Part shown: positions 46,076 through 58,165 of the stretch, in pieces
Numbering within the stretch: the stretch's first letter is position 1
Layout: each line of letters begins with the position of its first letter
Source: Larix kaempferi
Lineage: Eukaryota; Streptophyta; Pinopsida; Pinales; Pinaceae
DNA: 64,000 bases
Assembly (NCBI GenBank): GCA_027924585.1
Contig: BSBM01000753.1
Span: forward strand, 23,456,501 to 23,520,500
Direction of reading: 5' to 3'
The notes under the pieces: model-generated
The model's input: only the letters and a program-made list of their open reading frames with translations
Told to the model about the DNA's origin: nothing
Databases searched by the model: none
Position numbers and translations under genes: made by a program

Positions 46076-47206
46076 TGGTATCAAAGCTTAGGGATCCTAG
46101 GGAGCATAACTGCTTGCACTAGCGCACCAAAAGTAGTGGAGTTACCACATAAATCTTGGAGCAATTTCCTTGAGTTTTGGCTTGCTATTGGGGTCTATCT
46201 AGGTACGAAGAACTCCTAAATGTGCCTACTATACATAGAAGATATCATTATAATTAATTAATATTCCATACAGATATTCAAAGTGTTTGATTTATAGGTA
46301 TTGAAGACTAGTGGAAAAAATCTCCACACAGTTCGAATGGTGAAAGTCTGCTTGAGGCGGCTCCTTCTCTAGTTGCAGCAGAAGTTTTTGAGAATTGTGA
46401 TTTCTCCTCTTCTTATCCAGTTGATCGAGGAGAAGAAATTTGAACCATATTGTGAAGAAGAATTCTCTCTCCATCCATCATCAATGTTCTCCTCTCATAC
46501 TTCAGATATTGAGGATCCTTTGCCACTCATTGGTCTGCAAGAAGGTCATTGAAGGGCTATTTGGAAGTTCAGTATACAATGTGAGTTTGTTAGTTGTGCC
46601 CTCACTTCCACTGTCTATGCTCCTTCCAGTTCCTACATGATTGCCAACACATTTCCTCAAGAAGTTGCAGACACCTCTCAGTTCTCTCATATGTCTTCTG
46701 ATTCAAATTCTGAATATCATCAGTCAGTTGTTGCAGCACATACACACTCAAAACCTCTCATTGGTTTGAATTTTGGTGTGTCATTGTATGCTATAGAGGT
46801 GGGATTACAATATGGAGTGCTCGCATTCGCTCTATTTGTTATGCTTCTGATCCACTACATGATTATGATTGGAACCTATTCTCAGAGTTGCATAGAAGAT
46901 GGAGGACATCATCAAGTCTTATTTGGACCTGATCTCAGGAAGTTCAAGTCTAGTGAGAATATTCCGCTTCCTCCCAATAAGAAGATTCCTCCAAGAATTT
47001 GACCAAGTTCACACCTGCTTGAATTTTGGAGAGCCTTATTATGGTGTATTCCATGTTGATTTTGAGCGAGGGTTTTCTTCCCATGTGGTTTTCCTTCTTT
47101 CCTTAGCTTACATGGATAATAAATTTGTAAAGGGTGACCATAAGAGTTTGTTGCTTGGGCTCTAATTTTGGTATATTTCACTCTCATAAGTGAGTCTCAA
47201 GGGGGC

Positions 47207-47941
47207 TGTTAGAATAATTGACCCATCTATGCATTATTATAAACAGTATTTTATGTTTCCTAAGTGTTAAAACATGGTTAGTTATGTTCCTAGGTGTTTA
47301 GACTAGGTTATTTGGCCTTTAGTGCATACTTGGCCCACATCTTTTGATGTTTATCCACAAGTGCGCTCTATTTCTGCTTTTAAAGTAGCTTTTATTAGCT
47401 AAGAGTGCCCATCCTGCTTTTGTCTATCTTTTCTGAGTTAAATCCAGATTCTTTGTTCTTCTTTTCATATGGATAAGGATGAGTAAGTGCACTAGGATCA
47501 ACTTTGGCAAGTCTGCATGCTTTTGCCTCAACCCCTTCATGTTTTTCCTCTTGAAAAGCCTTTGAATTGCTTCCTTTTGGTCACTCTTGGCCTAACTAAG
47601 CTTAGTTAGCCAATTTGTGACCTCTTGCTATGATTTGGAGATTGATGTTGCCTAGATGGGGGGGGTTTTCTATTCTAAGCATGCCACATGTGAGCATCTC
47701 AAATTGCCTCTAAGGAATTCGAATTTCTCCTCATAGATGTATTATATAATGTACTCATATTGTTCATTAATAATATGATGAGAATTTATCAAATTGAGTT
47801 CTTTCTTTTATGTGTTTATGCTCATTCTTCTTCTCAATTCTCTATTAAATATCTATTGTAGTTCTTAGTGAAGATTACATTTTGCTTAGATCATTAGCTA
47901 TGGAATTTCTTGCATGGCATCAAGGCCATATAATTCTGATA
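47207..47941 (+). repeat. 3' LTR of the 2.6 kb non-autonomous element
   Basis: 735 bp; begins TGTTAGAATAATTGACCC and ends CTGATA. It is roughly 90% identical to the other LTR by eye. Confidence 0.85.
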
Positions 47942-48166
47942 CATTCGTCCTCATCTAGCTCATCTTATGTTGATGATGCTTCACCTCCTACACCTCCACC
48001 TCCTCCACCACCTAGTCCTCTACTGCATGATGCTCCATCATTTAGAACTAGACCTAGTCATCCACAACCTGATCCTAGTCGTCCACCAGCTATTTCACCA
48101 CCTAGTCATTCACTTCCTTATAGTCATCTTCTTCCTCATATTCCTCCACATGTGTCAATAGCTTGA

Positions 48167-50520
48167 CCATCCACCTATCCAAAACCTCCTCCTTCTAGGA
48201 GTATTCTTTAATATGCCATGAACACAACTGTTATGTCATATGTTCACAGAGTGAACCCACCTAGGATCATCCTAAACCTTATGAAACTTATGTTGTCTTC
48301 TCCCATGTTGCATGCCTTTGTTAGAGATTTATACATATAGGTAAGCTTGCTAAAAGAATGGGTCCATATGTGTTTATTGAAAAACATACATATATTTGTA
48401 TAAATTTTCTATCTAAATATTAGGTGCAGATGTATATACCAAGGAAAGTAAAATTGTCAATGTGAGGAAAGATAGAGCTAATTGGTGAAAGTTTTGAATT
48501 TTTTTATTCATAGTTATGCTTAAATTCATTTTAAATGAGAAATTCAAGGAGATTTAATCTATATTAGATTAATGTGATATGCAGTTCAATGATTTTTCAT
48601 TAAAAAACGAAAAAAAACATTTAAAGAAAAAAAATTAAAATCACTTTGAAATCTTAGAGGAACTCATTATTCTTCAAGCCACTTGCCCAAAAAAAATCCA
48701 AGAAGCATTGTGGACCCATTGTTCTTAAATAACATCAACCAGTGAAAATTTGTGGAAAGATGAAATGTTTTAAGCTTCTATCACCTTGAGGTGGAAAATT
48801 AAAAATATGTACGCACGTATTAGAAAGGAGTGAGTTCCATTCTATTCCATTAACATCATGCTTAACTTAGGGACCTTACATTGAAATAATCTTATCTTAA
48901 ATCCATGACTTCAGCTAATTCAACAATTTGAGTAGCCTATTTCAAGGTTAAATTCCAATTATGTATGAGTTGATAAAGGATCTCTAACTAATGATCAAGT
49001 GAGCCTTCATTCTCCTAAATTGTAACACCCATCCAACTGATGTGTTAGTTTAATAAAAAACATTGAACCAGTGTAATTATAATAATGTAAATTCACTGTG
49101 TAATTTTATAATTTAGAATGTTGTTGAGTTCTAAAAACATATTCATAATGTTAAATAAGAAGTAATAATCCAAATAATGACTAAAAAATAGTAGAATACC
49201 TTTAGGTCTAATCGAGATAGATTTCTATTGCTCCAACTAAGCCCAATAGTTCCGCCAATATTGTTTCCCAAACTTGGATGATTCCACCCATCCAACTATC
49301 ATCCAAGTTGCTAGTTCCACGAAATTGGTGGGGTTTCCTGTCCCTCTATTCCCACAACCTAAATAACCACAATAGAAACCTCCTTGTCAATTCCAAGTAT
49401 AACCAATCCAAAAACTAGTTAAGTCTAAGTTCATTATACATATCATGTAACATCTTTGTATTTTTCCTTCTCACTCCACATCATCTGTCCCTGAAAAGAA
49501 TAAGAGTACCCTTCATATAGTCCAAAATTTTCTTTTATCTCCCCCCTTCAATTTCCTTCCTCTCCCACTCTTGAAGTGTCCAAGAAGAACCAATCATGAA
49601 TAATACCAATGCACTACTGCAAGGTAATGATACCCACTTATGACGCGTTAGTTGCAATGGAATTCTAGAAAAATAGAAATTTGATCATTAAAATGAATTA
49701 TTAGAGGTACCTACATAGCCTTTTAGAATATGGTGTAAAAAGGTTTAAGAAACATAGACAATTGGGCCACCTTCCGGAATATATAACTTTTACTTATGAA
49801 AATAAGGTATAATTCCCCCAAAATGGTGTTCTTCTAAGGTTAGCATGTTATTGTTTCTCTAAAACATAATGCACATGTTTGTGTTAGGACCTAGGTTTGG
49901 TATGTAAATTGTCTAGTTTTGGGAAAAAAATTATGTACATTTGTAGATAACAGGTGATTTCTTGTGCAACGCTATTTTTCCAAAATGTTCAAAGTTAATT
50001 TTATATATTTTGTAAATTAAGGAAGTCAGTGAAGCCCTGAAATGACAAGGTTGAGTGTTAGGCCCCTCTATCATGGTATGAACATAATCAATCTATTTTC
50101 TTTTAGTGCATAGGTCTTCTAATATACTTCTGCGGGTTCTTTTTCATTTCGGAAATATGTGAGCCACTCAAGTTATAGCTGAAATACTTGACCTATGTTT
50201 TATATAAATCTAAGATGAGTGCAAATAAAAATGAATAAAAAATATAAAACACTAACAAATTTATTCAAAATATATATATTTGGAATCTGTACACGGATTT
50301 CTATAAGTGCATGCAGTTTCATTAGCAGTGGACAAGTGGAGCATATATAGAATCAAGGTAAAAAAGCATGAAGTTACAAAAAATGATGTTTTTTTCTATA
50401 ATGCAGTTCAAGCCATAAGGTTTGGCAATCCAAAACTAGAACCAAACTTGCTAACTCGTTAAAAATGGAAATGGAAAAAGGAAAGTGCACCAAAAAAAAT
50501 TAATTTAAAGAAGGCATTTG
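48167..50520. other. No feature recognised
   Basis: AT-rich intergenic sequence. No conserved frames, LTR or TIR signals found. Confidence 0.45.
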
Positions 50521-50534
50521 CATAACTGCCATGT

Positions 50535-50700
50535 GCACATCATAATTTAGTAGGTGCATGTTAATAATGTGTGTGCATTAATAGCGAGTGCACATTAATA
50601 ATGTGCGTGTGTTAATAGTGCATGCATGTTAATAGCGTGTGCGCTTTAATAGCACGCATGCATTCAATTGTGCACACACGTTTTTTAAACACGCACACTA
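50535..50700. repeat. GTGCATGTTAATA short repeats, left border of the second satellite region
   Basis: GTGCATGTTAATA, GTGCATTAATAGCG, GCATGCATGTTAATAGCG and similar words repeat eight or more times in about 165 bp. A matching cluster is at 61465-61560, on the far side of the satellites and TIR element. Confidence 0.6.
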
Positions 50701-50734
50701 TCATATAATGTTTTCATTGTTGTATTTCATTTCT

Positions 50735-50956
50735 TTCTCCCCCCCCTCTTGCTATATATCCTTTTCTCTATATAATCCCCACCCCCTTGTATCTCATATA
50801 TTTGTCTCTCCAACCCCCTTCTCTCTTCCTCTCCACCCAACCACTTTCTTTCTCCCTCCCCCTCCCTCTATAAACCCACCCCTCCTCTCTCTCTCAGAGC
50901 CCCATCTTTCTCTATACCATAAATCCTAACCCTTTCCTTTCTCTATTTCTCTAATC

Positions 50957-51008
<52 letters not shown>

Positions 51009-51349
51009 ATATGTATGTATGTATGTATAAAACCATAACTTCCAATATCTAAATCTAAACCCCTAAACCCCCAATATTTCTCTCTCTCTCTCTCTATCTC
51101 TCTCTCCCTCTCTCCCTACCCATAACCCCCGCCACTAACCATCGACACTCCCCCCGATATCTCTCTATCTCTATATCTCTAAACCCATAACCCCAAATCT
51201 CTCTCCTCCTTCCCCCCTCAAACCCCCACTCCTCACTCTCCTACCTCTACCCCCCACTCTATCTCTCTCTATATCCCTCTTCCCCCTACTCCCCCCCTAC
51301 CCTTAACCATCCACTCACTCTCTCTCCCTCTCTAAAATCCTAACCCCCA

Positions 51350-51388
<39 letters not shown>

Positions 51389-51595
51389 CCACCCACTCAC
51401 TCTCTCTTTATCGATCTCTCACTTACTCCTACCACTAACCACCTCCTCTCTCTCTCTCTCAACCCCTAACCCCTAATCTCTCTCTATGTGTGTCTATCTC
51501 CCCCCACAAGCCCCTACTTTTCTCCCTCCTACCCATACCTCCCCACTCTATCTCTCCCCACCACCACTAACCAGTTGTGTGTGTGTGTGTGTGTG
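50735..51595 (-). repeat. Pyrimidine-rich microsatellite block
   Basis: Plus strand is C/T-rich with CTAACCCCTAATCTCTCTC-like text, an (AT)n run near 50974-51000 and (GT)n runs near 51354-51384 and 51574-51595. It is the reverse-complement composition of the purine block at 2840-6250. Confidence 0.85.
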
Positions 51596-51739
51596 CGTTA
51601 GATGATGGAAATGCAATGTTTATGATGTTATGCTCATCTTTATATTTATTTGTATGTGGGTGAAATCGTGAACCTAGGAAACACTTCTGTGACAAACGGA
51701 GTGAAAAAAATAGAGTGCAGGCGGATGATCACGCGAAAA

Positions 51740-51960
51740 AAAGTCAAAGTGAAACTCTAGACCGAGAGTTTTAAAAACTCTAGGCCAAGAGTTTTGAGAG
51801 TTCAAACTCCAGGCTGAGAGTTTAAAAAAACTCTAGGCCAAGAGTTTCAACCAATCGCCATGCTGTATTTTAAAAGAAACTCTCGGATGAGAGTTTGAAC
51901 TAAAATCTAGGCCGAGAGTTTGGAAGACATTTTCTCGCTTGAGAGTTTCTGGTCAACAAT
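51740..51960. repeat. Hairpin array AAACTCTAGGCCGAGAGTTT
   Basis: Seven or so copies of ACTCTAGGCCGAGAGTTT-like palindromes, varying in the centre (GGCTGAGAG, GGCCAAGAG, CGGATGAGAG), occur within 220 bp. Each can fold alone, and opposite arms can pair between copies. Confidence 0.75.
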
Positions 51961-53340
51961 TCCAACCCCATTTCTGCAGAATTCAGAAATGTGTCACTTT
52001 AACAAGGTGAGACCACTGCAAAACATGAGAATTACATGTCAGATTTTATACCAGTAGATTCATCATTCAATCTACTTTCTAGTAATACAAGTTTTTTTCA
52101 ATTTCATTTAGGATTACTATTTTTTTCTATTTTTTACTAAAATTTATCATTAAAAAATTAAGTGTTTGAAAAATCAGTCACAATAAAAATTCAATATCAT
52201 CACAATGATGAAACCAATTTTTTTTTAAAAAATACAACGATGTTCCTTGAAGTGTCCTCTTCAATGGGTTGGTTTTAGTTTGTTTGATAGGAGTAACATT
52301 TCAAAGAAAATGTGAAGACAAAAACATGTGTCGATAATGCACCATTTTCTGAACATACATTGTTTAGATAAATAATAAAAAATAGTTTCCAAGTCTTAAA
52401 AAACTCGACATATAGTCCAGGATCAAGTTTAGTGTGTGTAGATTATGAGCATACAAGTTTTTTCCCTAAAATGAATAACCATCTATCAAAAAACTGTCGT
52501 CAACACAGGTCACTCATTATCCATACCTAAACTTTTCAAGTATATGTCATTTGTTGACAACAAATTTGCCCCACGATTTGTCCATAAAAAAACTTTAAAA
52601 AAATATGAGTAGAAAGCTAATTCAATTATGTAAAACCTTTGTGTTTACTTCAAGTTGAAATTCCTAAGGAAGATATGGGTTTGAAGAGGTCGAAGTTGAA
52701 AAACATAAAAATTATCAGTTTTTTTGTCAAAAACAAGCCAAAATTGTTTCCCAACTTCATGTTTTCACCCATGTTTATGATGCCATATCAATGATTTTTT
52801 TGTTTTATGTTTGTTATATGGTGAAATGATCACGATGATGGTATGCTTATGCTTATGTGGTGAAAATGATGATGATGGTACGTTTATATTTATGTTTATG
52901 GTTATGTTTATGATGGTATGATGATGTTTATGTTTATGTTTATTATGGTATGATGATGTTTATGTTTATGTTTGTTAGGTGGTATGATGATATATATTTA
53001 AAATTATAAATTAGGATAGTTATTAACTTTGTGTGATTGATTGATCATGTGTCTAAAATAGTGATAGGAAAAACATTTTAACACTTAACAAGTGCCATTT
53101 AGTAAAAAGAATAAACAATGAATGCATGAACATTTTTTGATAAATACGGTGTTGAGATAGCAATTACTTCTAAAAAAATCAATATTTTGAGAAAATTTGA
53201 ATATCAACTTACTCCAATATATTACAATATATACATGCGCCAACTATAAAAATATATAAAATGGAATGTGAAAAATCCTTATAAGCTTTTCAATTTCCAT
53301 ATATGGCATGTACTCAAAAATACTTTAAGATTTTCAATTC
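51961..53340. other. AT-rich spacer with a small minisatellite
   Basis: No gene. 52800-52990 carries repeats of GATGATGTTTATGTTTATG with ATGGTAT spacers. Confidence 0.5.
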
Positions 53341-53344
53341 CAGG

Positions 53345-53463
53345 CAAGAGGTGGGTTAGGGGTAGCGAGAGTACGGGTTAGAGGTGACGATGGTTAGTGG
53401 TAGGGGGTTATATGGGAAGGGGGAGTATGGTAGATATAGAAGTATATTGAGGGGTTAGGGATT

Positions 53464-53510
<47 letters not shown>

Positions 53511-53594
53511 GTGGTTAGTGGTAGGAGTATGTGAGAGACCAGGAGAGAGGAAGTGAGGGGATGGTTAAAGGTAGGGGGAGTAGGGAGAAGAGGG

Positions 53595-53634
<40 letters not shown>

Positions 53635-53640
53635 GGGGGG
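53345..53640 (+). repeat. Purine-rich microsatellite block, left part
   Basis: G/A-rich with GGTTAGGGG words, (GA)n at 53466-53508 and (AT)n(AG)n at 53595-53632. The similar GAGAGAGTGATATATTGG text after the TIR element at 60034 suggests one block split by the insertion. Confidence 0.8.
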
Positions 53641-53665
53641 GAATGGGGATGTAGTTTAGAGGTTT

Positions 53666-53686
53666 AAACCACTTATACTATGAAAC
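53666..53686 (+). repeat. Left terminal inverted repeat
   Basis: AAACCACTTATACTATGAAA plus one base; inverted match at 60013-60033. Confidence 0.85.
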
Positions 53687-54062
53687 AAGAACTATATACT
53701 ATGAACGAGAACTCTACCCATAAAAATGATGATTTTTGCAAAAAAAACACCAAAAACACCCCCCAAATAGAAAAGTGTTGATACCAGTATACACGTATTT
53801 TTTTTTAGGGTAAAAAATAAAGCCATGGCCTAAACATCCCATATTGTTGTTTAACAAAACTTTAAAATCAACCTTAAATTGGAAAAAAAAATAAAAATTT
53901 GAAGAGATAAATTACAACTTTCTGGAAAATTGGATATTAAACAAAAAACAATTTTCTCTAATAATTTGCCCATTATAACCATATAAAAACAAAGAAATTA
54001 TGATGCGATTCATAATGAGATAGTATATTAGACCATACAAGAACAAATGGTTCATATAAATA

Positions 54063-54258
54063 TTCAAAAACTCCTCTAGAGTTTCAATTACAAAAATCAT
54101 ACTAGTAAAAAGCATCTAAACTGCTTCTTCAAATTCATCCATGGATTCTGACAGCCCATCATCAAAAACTCCTCTAGAGTTTCAATTACAAAAATCATAC
54201 TAATAAAAAGCATTTACACTGCTTCTTCAAATTCATCCATGGATTCTAACACCCCATC
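54063..54258. repeat. 98 bp tandem duplication in the left arm of the TIR element
   Basis: CAAAAACTCCTCTAGAG... through TCCATGGATTCT occurs twice with about five changes. It duplicates the 3' end of the small minus-strand ORF. Confidence 0.9.
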
Positions 54259-54330
54259 AAAATCTACATTTTCTGCAGATGAAGGACTTGATGAAGATAT
54301 AGATGACCCATACTCTTCTCTATTTTCCAT
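54214..54330 (-). pseudogene. Small acidic ORF end in the left arm (outward-facing)
   Basis: ATG at 54330 opens 38 codons rich in Ser, Glu and Asp, ending VLESMDEFEEAV and TAA at 54214. The sense of reading points to the left end of the element. A duplicated copy of its last codons lies just outside. It looks like the C-terminal end of a longer protein, perhaps a transposase, but no diagnostic motif remains. Confidence 0.35.
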
Positions 54331-54339
54331 GAATATTAG

Positions 54340-54750
54340 CTTTGTGTTTTAAAAAAGAAATTAAAAACAAACTAAACTAAGATAACATTATAATTAAAAA
54401 TTTAAAAAAATAAGATGGGAGGGAATTTTTTAATTGTTTTTGTATAGTTTAAAAACAATAAACAAATCTAAAAATCAAATTATACAAAATTTTAAAATAA
54501 ATTAAAAAACAAAAATCAAAATTTAAACTACACAAAAATTTAAACTATTCAAAAAAAAAATTAAACTATACAAAAACAAAAACAAAATCAAAATTTTAAA
54601 AAAATTTAAACTATACATAAAAAAAACAAAATTTAAACTATACAAAAATATAAACAAAACTTTAAAAAAATTAAAATCAAAATTTAAACTATACAAAACT
54701 TTAAAAAAAATTTAAAAAATTTAAAAAATAAAATAAAATAAAAAAACAAA
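54340..54750. repeat. AT-rich left inner arm (TTTAAACTATACAAAA words)
   Basis: AAATTTAAACTATACAAAA-like words recur about nine times. The reverse complement, TTTTGTATAGTTTAAATTT, recurs in the right arm at 58430-58900. Confidence 0.8.
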
Positions 54751-54752
54751 CA

Positions 54753-55064
54753 ATGAAATGGCGGGCGAGCGGGGGAGGTGGGTGGTGGTGGGCGGCGGCG
54801 AGGGAAGGTGGAGGTGGGGGAAGGGGAGGGCAGTGGAGGGAGAACAGGGAGGGTGGCGGAGGGGGAGGTGGTGGAGCTAGGAAGGGAAAGGGAGGAGGAG
54901 GTGGAAGGGAGGGCGCGGAGGGGGGGGGGAAGGGAGGAGGAAGTGGTGGAGCTGGGCGACGAGGGGACGTGGAAGGGAGGGCGTGGGGTGGGGGGGAAAG
55001 GGAGCTGCCGTGGGGAGGAAGGAGGAGGGGGAAGGGGAGGGGAGCAGAGTGGTCCACTGCTTTG
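54753..55064 (+). repeat. Purine-rich GC arm, left
   Basis: Starts ATGAAATGGCGGG and continues G/A-rich to GCAGAGTGGTCC. The right zone 58166-58410 is its inverted counterpart (ends CCCGCCATTTCAATG). Open frames here are composition artefacts. Confidence 0.8.
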
Positions 55065-58000
55065 GTGCCAAAGGGCGGCCCTCACGGCCCCAGTTGATGC
55101 CCGGCATCGACAGGGGCCATGAGGGCTTCCCTTTGGCGCCCAAGCGAGCCTCCTCCGCTTCGGCGCCAAAGGACGGCCCTCATGGCCCCCGTCGATGCCT
55201 GACATCGACGAGGGCCATGAGGGCCGCCCTTTGGCACCCAAGCGTGCCGACCCCCGTTGATGCCTGGCATCGACGAGGGCCTCCCTTTGGTGCCTAAACG
55301 TCCGCACGCTTGGGCGCCAAAGGGAGGCCCTCACAGCCCCCCTCGATTCCCGGCATTGACGGGGGCCGTGAGGGCTGCCCTTTGGTGCCCAAGCGAGCGG
55401 ACGCTTGGGCGCCAAAGGGCGGCCCTCACGGCCCCCGTCGATGACAGGCACCAACGGGGCCCATGAGCACTGCCCTTTGGTGCCCAAGCAGTGGACGCTT
55501 GGGCGCCAAAGGGCGGCCCTCACGGCCCCCGTCGATGACGAGCATCAATGGGGGCCGTCAGGGCCGCCCTTTGGCGCGCAAGCAAGCGGACGCTTGGGAG
55601 CCAAAGGGCGGCCCTCATGGCCCCCATTGATGTCCGGCATCGAAGGGGGTCATGGGGGCTGCCCTTTGGCGCCCAAGCGAGCATCCACCGCTTGGGCGCC
55701 AAAGGGCGGCCCTCACGGCCCCCGTTGATGTCCGACATTGACAGGGGCGGTGACGGCCGCCCTTTGGAGCCCAAGCGAGCGGACACTTGGGGGCCAAAGG
55801 GCGGCCCTCACGGCTCCCGTCGATGCCGGGCATCAACTGGGGCTGTGAGGGCCGCACTTTGGCGCCCAAGCGACGGACGCCCGCTTGGGCGCCAAAGGGC
55901 GGCCCTTATGGCCCCTGTCGATGTCGGGCATCAACGGGGGCCATGAGGGCTGCCCTTTGGCGTCCAAGCGAGCGGACGCTTGGGAACCAAAGGGCGGCCC
56001 TCACGGTCGTCGTTCATGCCCAGCATCGACGGGGGGCAGTGAGGGCCACCCTTTAGTGCCCAAGCGAGCGGAATCTTGGGCGCCAAAGGGCGGCCCTCAT
56101 GGCCCTCTTTGATGCCCGACATCGACGGGAGCCGTGAGGGCCGCCCTTTGGCACCCAAGCAAGCGGACGCTTGGGCGCCAAAGGGCGGCCCTCACTGCCC
56201 CCGTCGATGCCCGGCATCGAGGGGGCCCGTGAGGGCCTCCCTTTGGCACCCAATTGAGCGTCCATCACTTGGGCGCCAAAGGGCGGCCCTCACGGCCCCC
56301 GTTGATGCCTGGCATCGAAGGGGGCCGTGAGGGCCGCCCTTTGGTGCCCAAGCGGGCGTTCACTGCTTGAGCGCCAAAGGGCGGCCCTCACGGCCCCCGT
56401 CGATGCTCGGCATCGACTGGGGCTGTGGTGGCTGCCCTTTGGAGCCCAAGCGAGCAGACACTTGGGTGCCAAAGGGCAGTTTCATATCCCCGTCGATGTC
56501 GGGAATCAATGGGGGCTGTGAGGGCCACCCTTTGGCGCCCAAGCGACGGACGCTCACTTGGGCGCCAAAGGGCGGCCCTCACGGCCCCTGTCGATGTCGG
56601 GCATCAACGAGGGCCGTGAGGGCTGCCCTTTGGCGTCCAAGCGAGGGGACGCTTGGGCGCCAAAGGGTGGCCCTCACGGCCCTCGTTGATGCCCAGCATT
56701 GACGGGGGCAATGAGGGCGGCCCTTTGGTGCCCAAGCGAGTGGACGCTTGGGAGCCAAAGGGAGGCCCTCACGACCTCCGTTGATGCCCATCATTGATGG
56801 GAGCCGTGAGGGCCGCCCTTTGGCGCCCAAGTGAGTGTCCATCACTTGGGCACCAAAGGGCGGCTCTCACGGACCCCATTGATGCCGGGCATCGACGAGG
56901 GCTGTGAGGGCCGCCCTTTGGCGCCCAAGCGTCTACTCGCTTGGGCGCCAAAGGGCGTCCCTCAAGGCCCCTGTTGATGCTGGGCATCAATGAGGGCCTT
57001 GAGGGCCACCCTTTGGCACCCAAGCGTCCGATCACTTGGGTGCCAAAGGGCGGCCCTCACGGCCCCCGTCGATGTCGGGCATTGATGGGGGCCTTGAGGG
57101 CCACCCTTTGGCGCCCAAGCGACGGACGCTCGCTTGGGCGCCAAAGGGCGACCCTCACGTCCAGGACATCAATGGGGACCTTGAGGGCCTCCCTCTGGCA
57201 CCCAAGCGACGGACGCTCGCTTGGGCGCCAAAGGGTGGCCCTCATGGCCCCCATCGATGCCGATCATCAACGGGGGCCATTAGGGCTGCCCTTTGGCGCC
57301 CAAGCGAGCGAACGCTTGGGCGCCAAAGGGCGGCCCTCACAGCCCTCGTCGATGTTGAGCATCAACGGGGTCCATGAGGGCCACCATTTGGCGCCCAAGC
57401 GGCGGATGATCGCTTGGGTGCCAAAGGGCGACCCTCATGGCCCCCATTGATGCGCGGACGTTTGGGTGCCAAAGGGCGGCCCTCACGGTCCTCGTCGATG
57501 ATGGGCATCGACGGGGGCCATGAGGGCCGCCCTTTGGCGCCCAAGCGAGCGTCCGCCACTTGGGCGCCAAAGGGAGGCCCTCACGGCCCCCGTTGATGCC
57601 CAACATCGAAGAGGGCCGCCCTTTGGCACCCAAGCGTCTGCATGCTTGGGAACCAAAGGGCGGCCCTCACGGCCCCCATTAATGCCCGTCATCGACGGGG
57701 GCCGTGAGGGCCGCCCTTTGGCACCCAAGCAGCGGACTCGCTTGGGTGCCAAAGGGTGGCCCTCACGGGCCTCGTTGATGCCCGGCATCTACGGGGGAAG
57801 TGAGGGCCGCCCTTTGGCATGCAAGCGAGCGTCCGCTGCTTGGGCGCCAAAGGGCGGCCCTCACGCATCAACGGGGGCCGTGAGGGCCTCCCTTTGGCAC
57901 CCAAGTGAGCGTCCGCCGCTTGGGCACCAAAGGGTGGCCCTCACGGGGCCCGTTGATGCCCATTATCGACGGGCACCAAAGGGTAGCCCTCACGGCCCCC

Positions 58001-58165
58001 GTCAATGCTCGGCATCGACAGGGGCCATGAGGGCTGCCCTTTGGCGCCCAAGCGAGCGGAGATCCGCTGCTTGGGCGCCAAAGGGAGACCCTCACGGCCC
58101 CCATCAATGCCCGGCATCGAGGGGGCCGTGAGGGCCGTCCTCTGGCGCCCAAGCGAGTGGTGCCC
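55065..58165. repeat. Tandem array of about 31 GC-rich palindromic units (about 97 bp)
   Basis: Each unit is a near-perfect inverted repeat with arms of about 43 bases running GCTTGGGCGCCAAAGGGCGG, CCCTCACGGCCCCCGTCGAT and GCC, then the mirror, joined by 8-18 base spacers such as GAGCGGAC. CTTGGGCGCCAAAGGG recurs about every 97 bp. Copies vary by scattered transitions. Because each unit is its own complement, both strands translate to related peptides (GREGRPLAPK, WAPKGGPHGP) in many frames; these are not genes. Unit 57150-57250 and 57440-57480 are shortened, and several late units have truncated arms. Confidence 0.95.

Larger units (their letters stand above)
45348..47941 (+). mobile_element. 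Non-autonomous LTR retrotransposon, 2.6 kb
   Basis: LTRs 45348-46075 and 47207-47941 flank 1.13 kb. A perfect 5 bp duplication CATTC lies at 45343-45347 and 47942-47946. The primer site TGGTATCAAAGC at 46076 and the polypurine tract CTCAAGGGGGC at 47196-47206 are in place. The interior has no gag or pol motif; its longest frame (46637-47002) is unrecognised. The LTR start TGTTAGA and initiator-Met primer suggest a copia-derived element mobilised in trans. The insertion lies in the last coding part of the decayed PMD gene. Confidence 0.85.
37480..48166 (+). pseudogene. Second plant mobile domain (PMD) gene, decayed and split by two LTR elements
   Basis: Four plus-strand pieces align in order with the PMD protein at 17114-18351. 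Piece 1 (37480-38300): HEWEVRESERK, NFDLFNFYQ, DDVYFIIGLSRRGKVW and LTLFFDRFHAIQE. Piece 2 (about 44838-44893): EYPYVGMDW. Piece 3 (about 45045-45347) begins after a TTTGTAG acceptor and ends DLIHRLSDCDHS. Piece 4 (47942-48166) is Ser/Pro-rich (SSSSYVDDASPPTPPP). The copia element separates pieces 1 and 2, and a 2.6 kb LTR element separates 3 and 4. Removing that element and one copy of its CATTC duplication leaves 3 and 4 in the same frame. Stops in pieces 1 and 3 show it was dead or dying independently. Whether this PMD lived in a retroelement or was a free gene is not visible. Confidence 0.6.

Noticed and set aside
46637-47002. 121-codon frame inside the 2.6 kb LTR element as a gene
   Set aside because: No gag, pol or other motif, and hydrophobic low-information text. 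It may be chance or a remnant.
55065-58165. CRISPR-like appearance of regularly spaced repeats
   Set aside because: Repeats are self-complementary over their whole length with spacers of 8-18 bases that are themselves related, and the DNA is a plant genome with no cas genes.
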